The notes beneath the pieces were generated by a model. That model searched no databases. It had not been told where the DNA came from and saw only the letters and a list, made by a program, of their open reading frames with translations. DNA of 64,000 bases, from assembly GCF_004331175.1 (NCBI RefSeq), contig NZ_SJOD01000001.1, forward strand, positions 496,001-560,000, given 5' to 3'. Positions 1 to 8,898 of this stretch are shown here, piece after piece (positions within the stretch are counted from its first letter, which is position 1; every line of letters starts with the position of its first letter). Source of the stretch: Acinetobacter sp. ANC 4178 (GTDB taxonomy: Bacteria; Pseudomonadota; Gammaproteobacteria; Pseudomonadales; Moraxellaceae). A program made the translations under genes and the position numbers.

Positions 1-326
1 TGGTTCTTGGCGCTTCAGGCTGGCAAACCTTCTGGAAAGTTACACTCCCAAATATTAAATGGGGTCTGATTTACGGTGTAATCCTATGTAATGCACGGGC
101 TATGGGTGAGTTTGGCGCGGTATCTGTAGTTTCAGGACATATTCGCGGCGAAACCAATACCTTACCGCTACATGTCGAAATTCTTTATAACGAGTACACC
201 TTTAGCGCGGCTTTTGCAGTGTCCTCCTTACTGGCTTTACTGGCGATTGTCACCTTAATTTTGAAAACTTGGGTTGAATATCGTCAGGAAAAGCAAAACA
301 AAAGTAACAGCAGTTCAGGTCTTTAA
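1..326 (+). CDS. cysW: Sulfate/thiosulfate ABC transporter permease CysW, C-terminal part (5' truncated)
   Basis: The reading frame is open from base 3 to the stop at 326, so this is the last ~107 residues of a gene that starts outside the window. It opens with the cytoplasmic EAA-type loop of ABC permeases ([16 protein letters not shown], then [20 protein letters not shown]), which contacts the ATPase, followed by one long hydrophobic segment ([21 protein letters not shown]) and a charged cytoplasmic tail. This matches the CysW subunit of the CysTWA sulfate importer in the inner membrane. cysA follows after 14 bases, so the two are surely co-transcribed. An ATG at 102 gives an internal frame but is not the real start. 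Confidence 0.9.
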   Translation, partial: VLGASGWQTFWKVTLPNIKWGLIYGVILCNARAMGEFGAVSVVSGHIRGETNTLPLHVEILYNEYTFSAAFAVSSLLALLAIVTLILKTWVEYRQEKQNKSNSSSGL

Positions 327-340
327 ATAGGAATGTCCCC

Positions 341-1402
341 ATGAGTATTCAAGTCAAAAACATTGAAAAAAACTTTGGTGCATTCCATGCACTTAAAAAC
401 ATTTCTTTAGATTTCCCTGAAGGTCAATTGGTAGCTTTGCTTGGTCCTTCAGGTTGCGGTAAAACCACCCTGCTCCGTATTATTGCGGGTTTAGAATCCG
501 CTGACGGTGGACAGGTGATTTTAGAAGGTCAAGATGCCACTGATGTACATGTACGGGAGCGCCAAGTTGGCTTTGTATTCCAACACTATGCCCTATTCCG
601 TCACATGACCGTCTTTGACAATATTGCCTTTGGTTTACGTGTTCGTCCGCGTGCAACACGTCCTTCAGAAGCAGAAATTAAAAAACGCGTTACCCGTTTA
701 CTGGATTTGGTTCAGTTGGGTTTCTTATCAGACCGTTATCCTGCGCAACTTTCAGGTGGACAACGTCAACGTATTGCCTTGGCACGTGCTTTAGCGGTTG
801 AGCCAAGAGTCTTGTTGCTTGATGAACCTTTTGGCGCACTCGATGCCAAAGTACGTAAAGAACTGCGTCGTTGGTTACGTACCTTACATGACGAATTGCA
901 CATTACTTCAATTTTCGTGACGCACGATCAGGAAGAAGCGCTAGAAGTTGCCGATCAAATTGTGGTGATGAACAAAGGCAATGTCGAACAGATTGGTTCG
1001 CCTCGTGAAGTCTATGAAAAACCAGCCACACCGTTTGTGTTTGACTTTTTAGGGCAAGCCAACCGCTTTGAAGGACACAATCATCAAGGCATTATTCAAC
1101 TGGGCGAAGACCGTATTCAGTTAGAAGCAGCACAACATGCACCACATGGCAATGTGGTTGCCTTTGCGCGTCCAAATGAATTACGCATTCATACTCAGCC
1201 CCAAGACAATGCAATTCAAGCCACGTTCTTACGTGAAATTTGGATTGCAGGCAAAGTCTTGGCTGAGTTACAAGACCGCCAAGGCAACCTGATTGAAATC
1301 ACACTCAGCCCAGAAGAGTCAAAATTACATCAATTTAGACCAAATCAAACTGTTTGGTTGAGTGCAACTGCATTACACTTATTCGAAAATCAAGTCGCAT
1401 AG
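341..1402 (+). CDS. cysA: Sulfate/thiosulfate import ATP-binding protein CysA
   Basis: ATPase that powers sulfate and thiosulfate import through CysT/CysW. The 353-residue length is usual. Walker A is GPSGCGKTT at residues 35-43, the signature LSGGQRQR lies near 137, Walker B with the catalytic Glu ([12 protein letters not shown]) near 158-169, and the H-loop as [13 protein letters not shown]. The C-terminal ~110 residues form the regulatory/TOBE-like extension seen in CysA/MalK-type ATPases. The start is backed by an AGGAA motif 7-8 bases upstream of the ATG. The gene sits directly after cysW and before cbl, the usual sulfate-assimilation setting. Confidence 0.95.
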   Translation: MSIQVKNIEKNFGAFHALKNISLDFPEGQLVALLGPSGCGKTTLLRIIAGLESADGGQVILEGQDATDVHVRERQVGFVFQHYALFRHMTVFDNIAFGLRVRPRATRPSEAEIKKRVTRLLDLVQLGFLSDRYPAQLSGGQRQRIALARALAVEPRVLLLDEPFGALDAKVRKELRRWLRTLHDELHITSIFVTHDQEEALEVADQIVVMNKGNVEQIGSPREVYEKPATPFVFDFLGQANRFEGHNHQGIIQLGEDRIQLEAAQHAPHGNVVAFARPNELRIHTQPQDNAIQATFLREIWIAGKVLAELQDRQGNLIEITLSPEESKLHQFRPNQTVWLSATALHLFENQVA

Positions 1403-1411
1403 AGACATAGA

Positions 1412-1433
1412 GGTGAGGCATAACCACCTCACC
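1412..1433 (+). other. Small hairpin between cysA and cbl
   Basis: GGTGAGG (1412-1418) pairs with CCTCACC (1427-1433) around an 8-base loop. There is no T-run after it, so it may act as an mRNA end-protecting or attenuating hairpin, not as a full terminator. cbl starts 20 bases further on, so readthrough from cysA into cbl is plausible. Confidence 0.4.
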
Positions 1434-1452
1434 CGCTTTAAGGTATAGAGAA

Positions 1453-2376
1453 ATGAATTTCCAACAACTCAGAATTATTCGAGAAACAGTGCGACAGAAC
1501 TTCAACTTGACCGAAGCATCTGCAGCTTTATATACCTCTCAATCTGGGGTAAGTAAACATATTAAAGACTTAGAAGATGAATTAGGGGTTCAACTATTTA
1601 TTCGTAAAGGTAAACGTCTACTTGGCTTAACAGAACCAGGACAAGCTTTACTCGGCATTGTAGAGCGTATGTTGGTTGATGCCGACAATATTAAACGTTT
1701 AGCCGACGATTTTAATAAAGTGGATGAAGGGACTTTAACCATTGCGACCACGCATACCCAAGCACGATATGTCTTACCACCTATCGTAAACTTATTTAAA
1801 AAAGAATTTCCTAAAGTTCATCTGATCCTGCAACAAGCCAGCCCTGTTGAAATTACAGAAATGTTGTTACAGGGTGAAGCCGATATTGGCATAGCCACTG
1901 AATCTTTGACTACAGAAGATAATTTAGCCAGTGTGCCATTTTATAACTGGCAACACTGCATTATCACCCCGCAGCAACATGAGTTGGCAAAAAAAGAAAC
2001 TATTGAATTGACCGATTTAGCGCATTACCCATTAATCACTTATCACGGTGGTTTCACGGGTCGTTCTAAAATTGATAAAGCATTTGAAGATGCACATATC
2101 GATGTTGATATTGTGATGTCTGCACTGGATGCCGATGTCATTAAAACCTATGTGGAACTTGGTATGGGCGTGGGTATTGTCAATAATGTGGCGTACGATG
2201 CTGAACGTGACTATCGCTTAAAGCAAATTCAAACGGATATTTTTGGCGTTAACACCACTTGGCTTGCAGTACGCAAAGGGCATTTACTTCGCGGTTATGG
2301 TTATGAGTTTATTTCACTTTGCTCACCAGAAACAGATATCAAAGCTTTGAAAAAAGTCGCATATCCTGATGAATAA
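1453..2376 (+). CDS. cbl: LysR-type regulator Cbl (CysB family)
   Basis: LysR-type transcription factor of the CysB/Cbl subfamily, 307 residues. The N-terminal winged HTH (residues ~1-60; NLTEASAALYTSQSGVSKHI) is followed by a linker ending in GKRLLGLTEPG and the periplasmic-binding-protein-like effector domain, which opens with TIATTHTQARY, a strongly conserved CysB/Cbl block, and contains TGRSKID. The opening MNFQQLRIIRE resembles enterobacterial Cbl more than CysB. Such proteins activate sulfate and sulfonate uptake genes in response to sulfur starvation, sensing adenosine phosphosulfate or O/N-acetylserine. Its place behind cysWA fits. A good hairpin terminator follows. Confidence 0.87.
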   Translation: MNFQQLRIIRETVRQNFNLTEASAALYTSQSGVSKHIKDLEDELGVQLFIRKGKRLLGLTEPGQALLGIVERMLVDADNIKRLADDFNKVDEGTLTIATTHTQARYVLPPIVNLFKKEFPKVHLILQQASPVEITEMLLQGEADIGIATESLTTEDNLASVPFYNWQHCIITPQQHELAKKETIELTDLAHYPLITYHGGFTGRSKIDKAFEDAHIDVDIVMSALDADVIKTYVELGMGVGIVNNVAYDAERDYRLKQIQTDIFGVNTTWLAVRKGHLLRGYGYEFISLCSPETDIKALKKVAYPDE

Positions 2377-2388
2377 GTATTAAGCTTT

Positions 2389-2421
2389 GAGGCAATTTTA
2401 TGAATTGCCTCTTTGTCTTTT
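2389..2421 (+). terminator. Rho-independent terminator after cbl
   Basis: GAGGCAATT (2389-2397), loop TTATG, AATTGCCTC (2403-2411), then a T-rich tail. It is a 9-bp perfect stem that ends the cysWA-cbl unit. Confidence 0.8.
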
Positions 2422-2568
2422 CATCGCACTTCGCAACACTAAAATTTACTCTTCAGTAAAATGTAAATCACATAAATCTCTTGCTTCACTCTCTAGAATT
2501 CCACACAATAACAATCGCTCGCACACCAAAATAAAGCATCTCATTATAATAATTCAGGATATTTAAAT

Positions 2569-3777
2569 ATGTGGGTGATCAGAACCTTTACCACTATGCT
2601 TATTTTTATTCCCCCCACATTGCAGGCGGGCGGCATGGAATTCTCTGGACAAGCCATTGGACCTTTCTTTGAGCAAGGTCATTATACTGAAATAACACTA
2701 GCTCACTTAAATGCAGATATTTCAGGTCAAGTACAAAACCAAGCTGAATTGGCTGAAATCGGGATCACTGACTTTTCTACAGGAAACTTTGTAGAAGACC
2801 GTAACTTTATTCAAGCCGCATTGAAATTCCAGCCTCATCCTAAAATTTCCACTGCGCTTATTTTCGATCAGCCTTTTGGTGTCGATATTCAATACCACTA
2901 CCGTCCAAATACTGCTCTTGGTCCAATAGACATAGAATCTACAGACATTCATTTTGACAGTCAGAACATTACTACCTTATTTGGCTATCAACTCAACCCT
3001 AATTGGCAAATTTATGCAGGTCTGGGTGTGCAAAGCTTTCAAGGTGACTTACAGGTTTTTGGACAAAGTTTCTATTTTTTAAATGGATACCACGCAGAGT
3101 TTGAAAAGGATCATGCTCTAGGTTGGCTTGCGGGTTTAAGTTATCAAATTCCAGAATACGCCTTACGCAGTAGTCTCACCTATCGCTCTGCGATTAAACA
3201 TCAAGTGCATGTAAATGAATCGATTCAGAACCAACCCATTCACTTAACGAGTACACATAAAACTAAGATTGCAACACCTGCTTCAGTCAATCTTGATTTT
3301 CAAACAGGGATTTCTCAGAAAAATTTGCTGTATGCTTCACTGCGTTGGGTCAATTGGAGCGACTATATCATTCAACCCATACAGTTTGCCGCCATCATTG
3401 ACAGTGCTGCGCAATATGCCCCTGAAATTGCCTCATTTAAAATGATTCAATATCAAGATGATCAATGGTCTGGGAAAATTGGAATCGCACATCAATATAA
3501 CCAGCGTTGGGTTTCAACCTTTGATTTTGGCTGGGATGTAGGTAGTGGCAATACCGCTTCCACCTTAAGCCCCGTAGATGGTTACTACAGCGTAGGACTT
3601 GGTGGGCTTTATTACTGGCAACCCCAGTCTTTTTTTGCTTTAGGCACACAATATTTGCGCTTCAATAAAGCCAAAACAGTACAAAGCTCAGCAGTAAATA
3701 CTAAACTCGCCACCTTATATGCAGTCAATCAAAATGATGCATGGGTCTTTGGTGCCAAAATCGGACATCACTTTTGA
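2569..3777 (+). CDS. Outer-membrane protein of the OmpP1/FadL/TodX family
   Basis: Putative outer-membrane channel for long-chain fatty acids or other hydrophobic substrates. The 402-residue protein has a short hydrophobic signal peptide (to about residue 20, cleavage near LQAGG) and then alternating amphipathic strands typical of a beta barrel. Family traits are the weak N-terminal hatch (AGGMEFSGQAIGPFFEQG), the block GWLAGLSYQIPEYALRSSLTYRS, and a C-terminal aromatic residue (GAKIGHHF). AGGA lies upstream of the ATG. It is a single-gene unit, with its own terminator shared with the convergent carO. The substrate cannot be read from sequence, and it is shorter than E. coli FadL. Confidence 0.8.
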   Translation: MWVIRTFTTMLIFIPPTLQAGGMEFSGQAIGPFFEQGHYTEITLAHLNADISGQVQNQAELAEIGITDFSTGNFVEDRNFIQAALKFQPHPKISTALIFDQPFGVDIQYHYRPNTALGPIDIESTDIHFDSQNITTLFGYQLNPNWQIYAGLGVQSFQGDLQVFGQSFYFLNGYHAEFEKDHALGWLAGLSYQIPEYALRSSLTYRSAIKHQVHVNESIQNQPIHLTSTHKTKIATPASVNLDFQTGISQKNLLYASLRWVNWSDYIIQPIQFAAIIDSAAQYAPEIASFKMIQYQDDQWSGKIGIAHQYNQRWVSTFDFGWDVGSGNTASTLSPVDGYYSVGLGGLYYWQPQSFFALGTQYLRFNKAKTVQSSAVNTKLATLYAVNQNDAWVFGAKIGHHF

Positions 3778-3797
3778 TTCATACAGGCTTTGGGCAT

Positions 3798-3825
3798 AAA
3801 AAAACGGGCTTAATGCCCGTTTTTT
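3798..3825. terminator. Bidirectional terminator between the FadL-family gene and carO
   Basis: AACGGGC, loop TTAAT, GCCCGTT, flanked by an A-run upstream and a T-run downstream. It therefore works as an intrinsic terminator on both strands for the two convergent outer-membrane protein genes. Confidence 0.9.
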
Positions 3826-3841
3826 GATGAGTAGATGTCAC

Positions 3842-4567
3842 TTAGAAGTGATAGCTTACGCCCAGTTTCGCCACTGGCATCCACGCATATTTATCATCAT
3901 TACGGATTTTGCTTTCTTCAGCACGTAAATCTTGCTCAGCATTGCCGCCTGCTGCGTTCACAAAGGTACCTTGTTTATCCAACTCTACGGTTGGGTTTCC
4001 TGTGTAATAAGCACCGACTTCACCAAATACGCCAATACGATCGGTCACTTTAGGAGAGAAGCCTACACCAACATAAGGAGCAATGGTATTTTTAAAGGAC
4101 ATCTGACCATTTACTGAACCATTATAAGAATAATTGGTTCCGTTAATTTTGATCGTACCGTCTTGAGAACGTTTAGTTAAATCATAGTCATTGTCAATGT
4201 ATGCGGCACCTGCAGCAACATAGACAGCTTTAGCATACTTACTTTCACTTGTTCCCCAAGGACGAATCTCGGCATTCAAATAAGTCGTATTATTTTTCAT
4301 GTCTAGATCATATTTGGTGCCATCAACCGAGATATCATCAGTTGTAGAAACATCACCGCCATTGTAACCCAAGCTTACGCCCACATAAGGGTTGGCTGTC
4401 CAAGTGACTGCACCACCATAGCCTGTTGTTCCCGCTTCAGCACGTACAGAAGTCGGCATTAGCTGATTAGAAACACGACCATCATTAATTACAGGTTCTT
4501 CTGCCATTGCAGTCCCTGCAAAAGCGGTCATTGTTGTTGCAATCGCAATTAAACTTAATTTTTTCAT
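3842..4567 (-). CDS. carO: CarO-like outer-membrane beta-barrel protein
   Basis: Outer-membrane barrel of the CarO family, described in Acinetobacter as an 8-strand channel linked to uptake of basic amino acids and, when lost in A. baumannii, to carbapenem resistance. The 241-residue product has a clear signal peptide (MKKLSLIAIATTMTAFAGTAMA, cleaved before EEPV). Hallmark stretches are RAEAGTTGYGGAVTW, NPYVGVSLGYNGGD, GTKYDLDM, YLNAEIRPWG, GVFGEVGAYYTGNP and YAWMPVAKLGVSYHF with a terminal Phe. From memory, A. baumannii CarO is ~246 residues, so this is a full-length homologue whose outer loops differ. A GAGACC-type ribosome site precedes the start. It reads convergently with the FadL-family gene. 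Confidence 0.88.
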   Translation of the reverse strand: MKKLSLIAIATTMTAFAGTAMAEEPVINDGRVSNQLMPTSVRAEAGTTGYGGAVTWTANPYVGVSLGYNGGDVSTTDDISVDGTKYDLDMKNNTTYLNAEIRPWGTSESKYAKAVYVAAGAAYIDNDYDLTKRSQDGTIKINGTNYSYNGSVNGQMSFKNTIAPYVGVGFSPKVTDRIGVFGEVGAYYTGNPTVELDKQGTFVNAAGGNAEQDLRAEESKIRNDDKYAWMPVAKLGVSYHF

Positions 4568-4858
4568 TACTGGTCTCCTCAGAAAATTAAACTTTTAATC
4601 GTGAAGCTGTTTTGATGAACTCATGCTAGACCAGAACATCGGTGCTTTTTATGAACGATTTGCTTGGTTTTTGTTAACTTTTGATACATATTTCATGAAA
4701 TATAGTTTGCAAACACTTATTTGCTTAAAAACTTATACAATTTAACATAAGTTTTTACTGAACTGCCTTAATTATAAATTCCGATGCTAAGACGATTTTT
4801 CATCTATTTTTGGGCAAATATAGTGTAAAATCTTCAAAATTTTTTTGGAAGGAAGATC

Positions 4859-5680
4859 ATGTCTCAGCTTTCGACAATTATCGAACAAGCCTTTGAAGAC
4901 CGTGCCAATTTCACAGCAGCGGACTGTTCTGCTGAAATTCGTGACGCTGTAGAACAAGCTATTGCAGGTTTAGACAATGGCTCATTACGCGTTGCAGAAA
5001 AAATCGACGGTGAGTGGGTAGTTCACCAATGGCTTAAAAAAGCGGTATTGTTATCGTTCAAATTAAATGACAACAAACCAATTGAGTCATGCGATCTTCG
5101 TTTCTACGACAAAGTTGACACTAAATTCACAGGTTGGACTGAAGAACAGTTCAAAGCGGCAGGTGTTCGCGTAGTACCTCCAGCAGTTGCACGTAAAGGC
5201 AGCTTCCAAGCGAAAAATGTAGTATTGATGCCATCATACGTAAACATTGGTGCTTATGTAGATGAAGGCACAATGGTTGATACATGGGCAACTGTAGGTT
5301 CATGTGCACAAATCGGTAAAAACGTACACTTGTCTGGTGGCGTAGGTATCGGTGGTGTACTCGAGCCATTACAAGCAAACCCAACCATTATTGAAGACAA
5401 CTGCTTCATCGGTGCGCGTTCTGAAATCGTTGAAGGCGTGATTGTTGAAGAAGGTTCTGTTATTTCAATGGGCGTATTCATTGGTCAATCAACTAAGATT
5501 TTTGACCGTGCAACTGGTGAAGTTCACTATGGTCGCGTACCAGCGGGTTCTGTAGTTGTTGCAGGTAGCCTTCCTTCTAAATGCGGTACTTACAGCTTAT
5601 ATGCTGCCATTATCGTGAAAAAAGTTGATGCGAAAACTCGAGCTAAAACAAGCTTGAACGAATTACTTCGCGAAGACTAA
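4859..5680 (+). CDS. dapD: 2,3,4,5-tetrahydropyridine-2,6-dicarboxylate N-succinyltransferase
   Basis: Cytoplasmic enzyme of lysine/diaminopimelate synthesis that transfers succinyl from succinyl-CoA to tetrahydrodipicolinate. The 273 residues are the normal length. An N-terminal helical domain is followed from about residue 100 by a left-handed parallel beta-helix built of hexapeptide repeats ([36 protein letters not shown] and on), typical of LbH acyltransferases. The conserved [11 protein letters not shown] and [23 protein letters not shown] blocks identify DapD. The start has a strong GGAAGGAAG ribosome site. A TAAAAT -10-like box lies at 4826-4831. A hairpin terminator follows. Confidence 0.96.
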   Translation: MSQLSTIIEQAFEDRANFTAADCSAEIRDAVEQAIAGLDNGSLRVAEKIDGEWVVHQWLKKAVLLSFKLNDNKPIESCDLRFYDKVDTKFTGWTEEQFKAAGVRVVPPAVARKGSFQAKNVVLMPSYVNIGAYVDEGTMVDTWATVGSCAQIGKNVHLSGGVGIGGVLEPLQANPTIIEDNCFIGARSEIVEGVIVEEGSVISMGVFIGQSTKIFDRATGEVHYGRVPAGSVVVAGSLPSKCGTYSLYAAIIVKKVDAKTRAKTSLNELLRED

Positions 5681-5699
5681 TTTTTCAAAATGCTTTTCG

Positions 5700-5740
5700 G
5701 TCTCTACGGTCAGTCATGGTCGTAGAGATTTTTATTTTTC
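5700..5740 (+). terminator. Terminator after dapD
   Basis: TCTCTACG (5701-5708) and CGTAGAGA (5721-5728) form an 8-bp stem around a 12-base loop and are followed by a T-rich run. It separates dapD from queE. Confidence 0.85.
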
Positions 5741-5762
5741 TATTTTGTGGTTATTTTGTACT

Positions 5763-6473
5763 ATGAATACTCTCAGATCTTCGGCTATTCCTGTTTCTGA
5801 TCCGGCTGCGGGCTTACGCATCACGGAGATTTTCTATTCATTACAAGGTGAAGCAAATGCAGCAGGTCTACCTACGGTGTTTATTCGCCTAACAGGCTGT
5901 CCGCTACGCTGTACCTATTGTGATACCACCTACTCCTTTGAAGGTGGCGAGCGCCAATCGCTTGAACACATTATTCAAACCACACTTGATTTTAAAACCC
6001 CCTATGTCTGCGTGACAGGTGGTGAACCCCTCGCACAGCCCAATGCTTTACCGTTAATGCAACGTCTTGCAGATCTTGGCTGTGAAGTGTCGTTAGAAAC
6101 CAGTGGTGCCTTAGATGTTTCTAAAGTTGACCCTCGTATTTCTAAAGTTTTAGACCTTAAAACCCCAACTTCGGGTGAAGAGCATCGTAATTTACTCAGC
6201 AATCTTGATTATTTGACGCCACACGACCAAATTAAATTCGTGATTTGCAACCGTGAAGATTATGAGTGGTCAAAGCTACAGGTTGCACAATACCAACTAC
6301 AGGATAAAGTCAGTACCGTTTGGTTCTCCCCTGCTTTTGCTGTAGAAAAAGGTGCTGTACGCTTACCACAGCTTGCGCGTGACTTAGCGCAATGGATTTT
6401 AGAAGACCATCTCCCTGTTCGCTTCCAATTACAGTTACATAAACTGTTATGGAATGATGAAACTGGTCGTTAA
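5763..6473 (+). CDS. queE: 7-carboxy-7-deazaguanine synthase (radical SAM)
   Basis: Radical SAM enzyme that rearranges 6-carboxytetrahydropterin to 7-carboxy-7-deazaguanine in queuosine/preQ0 synthesis. The cluster motif is CPLRCTYC (CX3CX2C), preceded by FYSLQGE and followed by the conserved TGGEPL. The product is about 236 residues if started at the ATG at 5763. A TTG six codons upstream (5745) is also in frame but lies inside the T-rich region behind the dapD terminator. Neither start has a strong ribosome site, so the exact N-terminus is uncertain. queC follows 41 bases later in the same direction. Confidence 0.92.
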   Translation: MNTLRSSAIPVSDPAAGLRITEIFYSLQGEANAAGLPTVFIRLTGCPLRCTYCDTTYSFEGGERQSLEHIIQTTLDFKTPYVCVTGGEPLAQPNALPLMQRLADLGCEVSLETSGALDVSKVDPRISKVLDLKTPTSGEEHRNLLSNLDYLTPHDQIKFVICNREDYEWSKLQVAQYQLQDKVSTVWFSPAFAVEKGAVRLPQLARDLAQWILEDHLPVRFQLQLHKLLWNDETGR

Positions 6474-6514
6474 TTTAGTTCTGTTCTTAAATACATCTAT
6501 TTGGAGATTTTAAT

Positions 6515-7183
6515 ATGCGCCCTCGTGCCATAGTTTTGTTATCTGGCGGCTTAGACTCAACGACTTGTTTGGCTTGGGCGCAAGCACGTTATGAATGTAT
6601 TGCTATCAGTTTTATGTATGGTCAACGTTCGACCACTGAACTTGATGCTGCTCGTGCATTAACTCAACGTGCTGGTGTAGAACATCGTGTCATTAATATT
6701 GATTTAGGTAACTTAGGTGGTTCTGCTTTAACAGATCATAGCATTGATGTACCTGAACAGTTGCAAGAAGGTATTCCTGTAACTTATGTTCCAGCACGTA
6801 ACACTATTTTTCTTTCCTACGCGCTCGCTGCCGCGGAAGTTTTTGGTGCAGAAGCCATTGTGATTGGCATCAATGCCGTTGATTATTCAGGTTATCCAGA
6901 CTGCCGTCCCGAATTTATTGATGCTTTTGCCAACATGGCTCGCTTGGCCACCAAAGTCGGTGTTGAAGGAAAACCTCTTAAATTTGAAACACCTCTGTTA
7001 CATTTATCCAAAGCAAATATCATTCGCTTAGGTATAGAACATGGCGTAGACTATAGTCAAACGGTGTCTTGCTACCAAGCAGATGACCAAGGACGTGCTT
7101 GTGGTAAATGCGACAGCTGCCGCTTACGCAAACAAGGCTTTGAAGATGCAGGTGTAGCAGATCCAACACGTTACATACCGTAA
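6515..7183 (+). CDS. queC: 7-cyano-7-deazaguanine synthase
   Basis: ATP-dependent enzyme that converts 7-carboxy-7-deazaguanine with ammonia to preQ0. The N-terminal PP-loop is [14 protein letters not shown]. The middle carries [15 protein letters not shown]. The C-terminus has the four-Cys zinc site ([18 protein letters not shown]). Length is 222 residues, normal for the family. A TTGGAGA ribosome site precedes the ATG. With queE it forms the core of a que pair; queD and queF are not in this window. Confidence 0.95.
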   Translation: MRPRAIVLLSGGLDSTTCLAWAQARYECIAISFMYGQRSTTELDAARALTQRAGVEHRVINIDLGNLGGSALTDHSIDVPEQLQEGIPVTYVPARNTIFLSYALAAAEVFGAEAIVIGINAVDYSGYPDCRPEFIDAFANMARLATKVGVEGKPLKFETPLLHLSKANIIRLGIEHGVDYSQTVSCYQADDQGRACGKCDSCRLRKQGFEDAGVADPTRYIP

Positions 7184-7199
7184 TTACAGGGTACAGTTT

Positions 7200-7610
7200 A
7201 TGAAAAATTTAAAATCAAACATTATTCTTTCTACATTGGTTTCAGCAGCTGCATTGTTCGCAACAGCTTCACATGCTGCTGAATCAAACAAACTACAAGA
7301 AGCGTATAAAAGCACCAATGTAAAAGCTGCGTTAATTAATGTTTGTAAAGAAGAAACAGCTAAAGGTAATAAATTATCGAGTGCTGAAGTAAGCAAATAC
7401 TGTACTTGTGCAGTTGAAGCAGATGGTAAATTAACCAATGCTCAAAAATGGGAAATTCAAAGCGCCATTAACCAAAAGAAAAGCCCTAGCACAATCGCTT
7501 TTGTTCAAAAGCAAAATAAAGACTTACAAGCCTGCTTTGGTCCTCAGTTAACGACAAAATTAAAGTCATTATCAGAAGCGGCAATGAAAAACGCACAAGC
7601 GAATAAATAA
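7200..7610 (+). CDS. Small secreted Cys-containing protein of unknown function
   Basis: 136 residues with a clear Sec signal peptide (MKNLKSNIILSTLVSAAALF, cleaved after ASHAA). The mature part is helical and lysine-rich with four cysteines (VCKEE, YCTCAVE, QACFG), which suggests disulfides in the periplasm. I do not recognise a named family. It starts 17 bases after queC ends and may be read through from it, but no functional link to queuosine is evident. A terminator follows directly. Confidence 0.75.
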   Translation: MKNLKSNIILSTLVSAAALFATASHAAESNKLQEAYKSTNVKAALINVCKEETAKGNKLSSAEVSKYCTCAVEADGKLTNAQKWEIQSAINQKKSPSTIAFVQKQNKDLQACFGPQLTTKLKSLSEAAMKNAQANK

Positions 7611-7627
7611 TTCGCTCATTGTGAATG

Positions 7628-7651
7628 AAGCCTGCTTTATGCAGGCTTTTT
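7628..7651 (+). terminator. Terminator after the small secreted protein gene
   Basis: AAGCCTGC, loop TTTAT, GCAGGCTT, then further T residues. It is an 8-bp perfect stem. Confidence 0.88.
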
Positions 7652-7682
7652 CTATGTCAAAAAATGAATAGAACTTGAAATT

Positions 7683-8381
7683 ATGTGCAATGAATGGAAT
7701 ACAAACGCTCAAGGTCAAAAATTTGTTGCGTCTTATAGCGGTGGTAAAGACAGCAGTCTTGCCCTCTACCAAGCTATGCAAATGGGTGAAGCCGTTGCAC
7801 TCATTGTGATGCTTGAAGAACAAGGCTTAAAGTCACGCTCACATGGGATGTCACTCGACATTATTCACGCACAAGCCAATGCGATTGGATTACCTATTTT
7901 TACAGCTTCCGCCACTTGGCAAGATTATGAAAGCCATTTTATTCAATTGCTGCAAAAAGCCCAAGCTTTAGGTGCGGAAACGTTGGTCACAGGTGATATT
8001 GATTTAATGGTTCATGCTGAATGGAATCAATCTGTTTGCGATAAAAGCCAGCTCAGTTTATGTATGCCACTTTGGCAACGCCCCCGTTTAGACATTGTGC
8101 AGGAATTTATTTCACTAGGGTTTCAAAGCATTATTGTGACGGTTAATCTGAACTTAGGTATGAAAATTGAAGATTTAGGACAAATCCTCACGCTTGAATA
8201 TATTCAGCAACTTGTAGAAAGAGGCATCGACCCGTGTGGTGAAGCGGGTGAATTCCACACTACAGTGATTGATGGACCTATTTTCAAACATGCACTTGGC
8301 ATTGTGAAAGGTGATATTCTTTATCACGAAAATTACGCCTTTCTACCCCTTGAACTAGAACAACAGCAAATTGAAGGATAA
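7683..8381 (+). CDS. Diphthine-ammonia ligase-like (DPH6/DUF71) adenine nucleotide alpha hydrolase
   Basis: 232-residue ATP-pyrophosphatase-fold protein. The N-terminal PP-loop is SYSGGKDSSLALYQA. The C-terminal hallmark of the DPH6/DUF71 family is present: ERGIDPCGEAGEFHTTVIDGP. In eukaryotes and archaea this family amidates diphthine on EF-2. Bacteria lack diphthamide, so the bacterial substrate is not established; a role in cofactor salvage has been proposed for some members. The next gene (Bcp-like) begins 3 bases after the stop, so the two are translationally close and probably one operon. Confidence 0.8.
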   Translation: MCNEWNTNAQGQKFVASYSGGKDSSLALYQAMQMGEAVALIVMLEEQGLKSRSHGMSLDIIHAQANAIGLPIFTASATWQDYESHFIQLLQKAQALGAETLVTGDIDLMVHAEWNQSVCDKSQLSLCMPLWQRPRLDIVQEFISLGFQSIIVTVNLNLGMKIEDLGQILTLEYIQQLVERGIDPCGEAGEFHTTVIDGPIFKHALGIVKGDILYHENYAFLPLELEQQQIEG

Positions 8382-8384
8382 ACC

Positions 8385-8843
8385 ATGACGGATACAATTC
8401 AACTTCCAAATCAGACTTTCCCTACCACTACAGGTGAAATCAACTTAACTGAAGTACCCACTGAATGGTTAATTGTTTATTTCTACCCGAAAGATTCAAC
8501 ACCAGGCTGTACCACACAAGCCGTTGGTTTTTCATGTTTAAAAGACCAGTTTGATGCCCTGCAAACTACGATCATTGGTGTTTCACGTGATTCAGTGAAA
8601 GCCCATCAAAACTTTACTGAAAAGCAGGCTTTAACCATTAATTTAATCAGTGATAAAGAAGAAGTCCTGTGCAAGCACTTCGATGTCATTAAGCAAAAAA
8701 ATATGTATGGCAAACAAGTCATGGGCATTGAGCGCTCAACCTTTATTTTCCATCAAGGCAAACTGGTTAAAGAATATCGTAAAGTTAAAGCTGCGGGTCA
8801 TGCAGAACAAGTCCTTGCAGATCTAAAAGCTTTACAAGCCTAA
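8385..8843 (+). CDS. bcp: Bcp/PrxQ-family peroxiredoxin
   Basis: Thiol peroxidase that reduces H2O2 and organic hydroperoxides. The 152-residue thioredoxin fold has the peroxidatic Cys in PKDSTPGCTTQA (Cys42) with the Pro-Thr context of AhpC/TSA enzymes, and the Arg of the active site in GIERSTFIF. The resolving Cys usual for E. coli-type Bcp (five residues after the first) is not there: that position is Val47, and the next Cys is Cys51. The enzyme could be 1-Cys or use Cys51. It is coupled to the DPH6-like gene upstream and has a strong terminator behind it. Confidence 0.87.
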   Translation: MTDTIQLPNQTFPTTTGEINLTEVPTEWLIVYFYPKDSTPGCTTQAVGFSCLKDQFDALQTTIIGVSRDSVKAHQNFTEKQALTINLISDKEEVLCKHFDVIKQKNMYGKQVMGIERSTFIFHQGKLVKEYRKVKAAGHAEQVLADLKALQA

Positions 8844-8848
8844 GACTC

Positions 8849-8886
8849 AAAGCCGCTGTAGTGATCATTCAACTCAGCGGCTTTTA
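8849..8886 (+). terminator. Terminator after the bcp-like gene
   Basis: AAAGCCGCTG (from 8849) pairs with CAGCGGCTTT (8875-8884), a 10-bp stem with a short T tail. It lies between convergent genes and could serve both strands. Confidence 0.85.
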
Positions 8887-8898
8887 TCATTATTAAAA

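Noticed and set aside
5741..5762. preQ1 riboswitch before queE
   Set aside because: Looked for because queE/queC are often so controlled. The short spacer holds only the dapD terminator tail and no preQ1-type hairpin with an A-rich tail.
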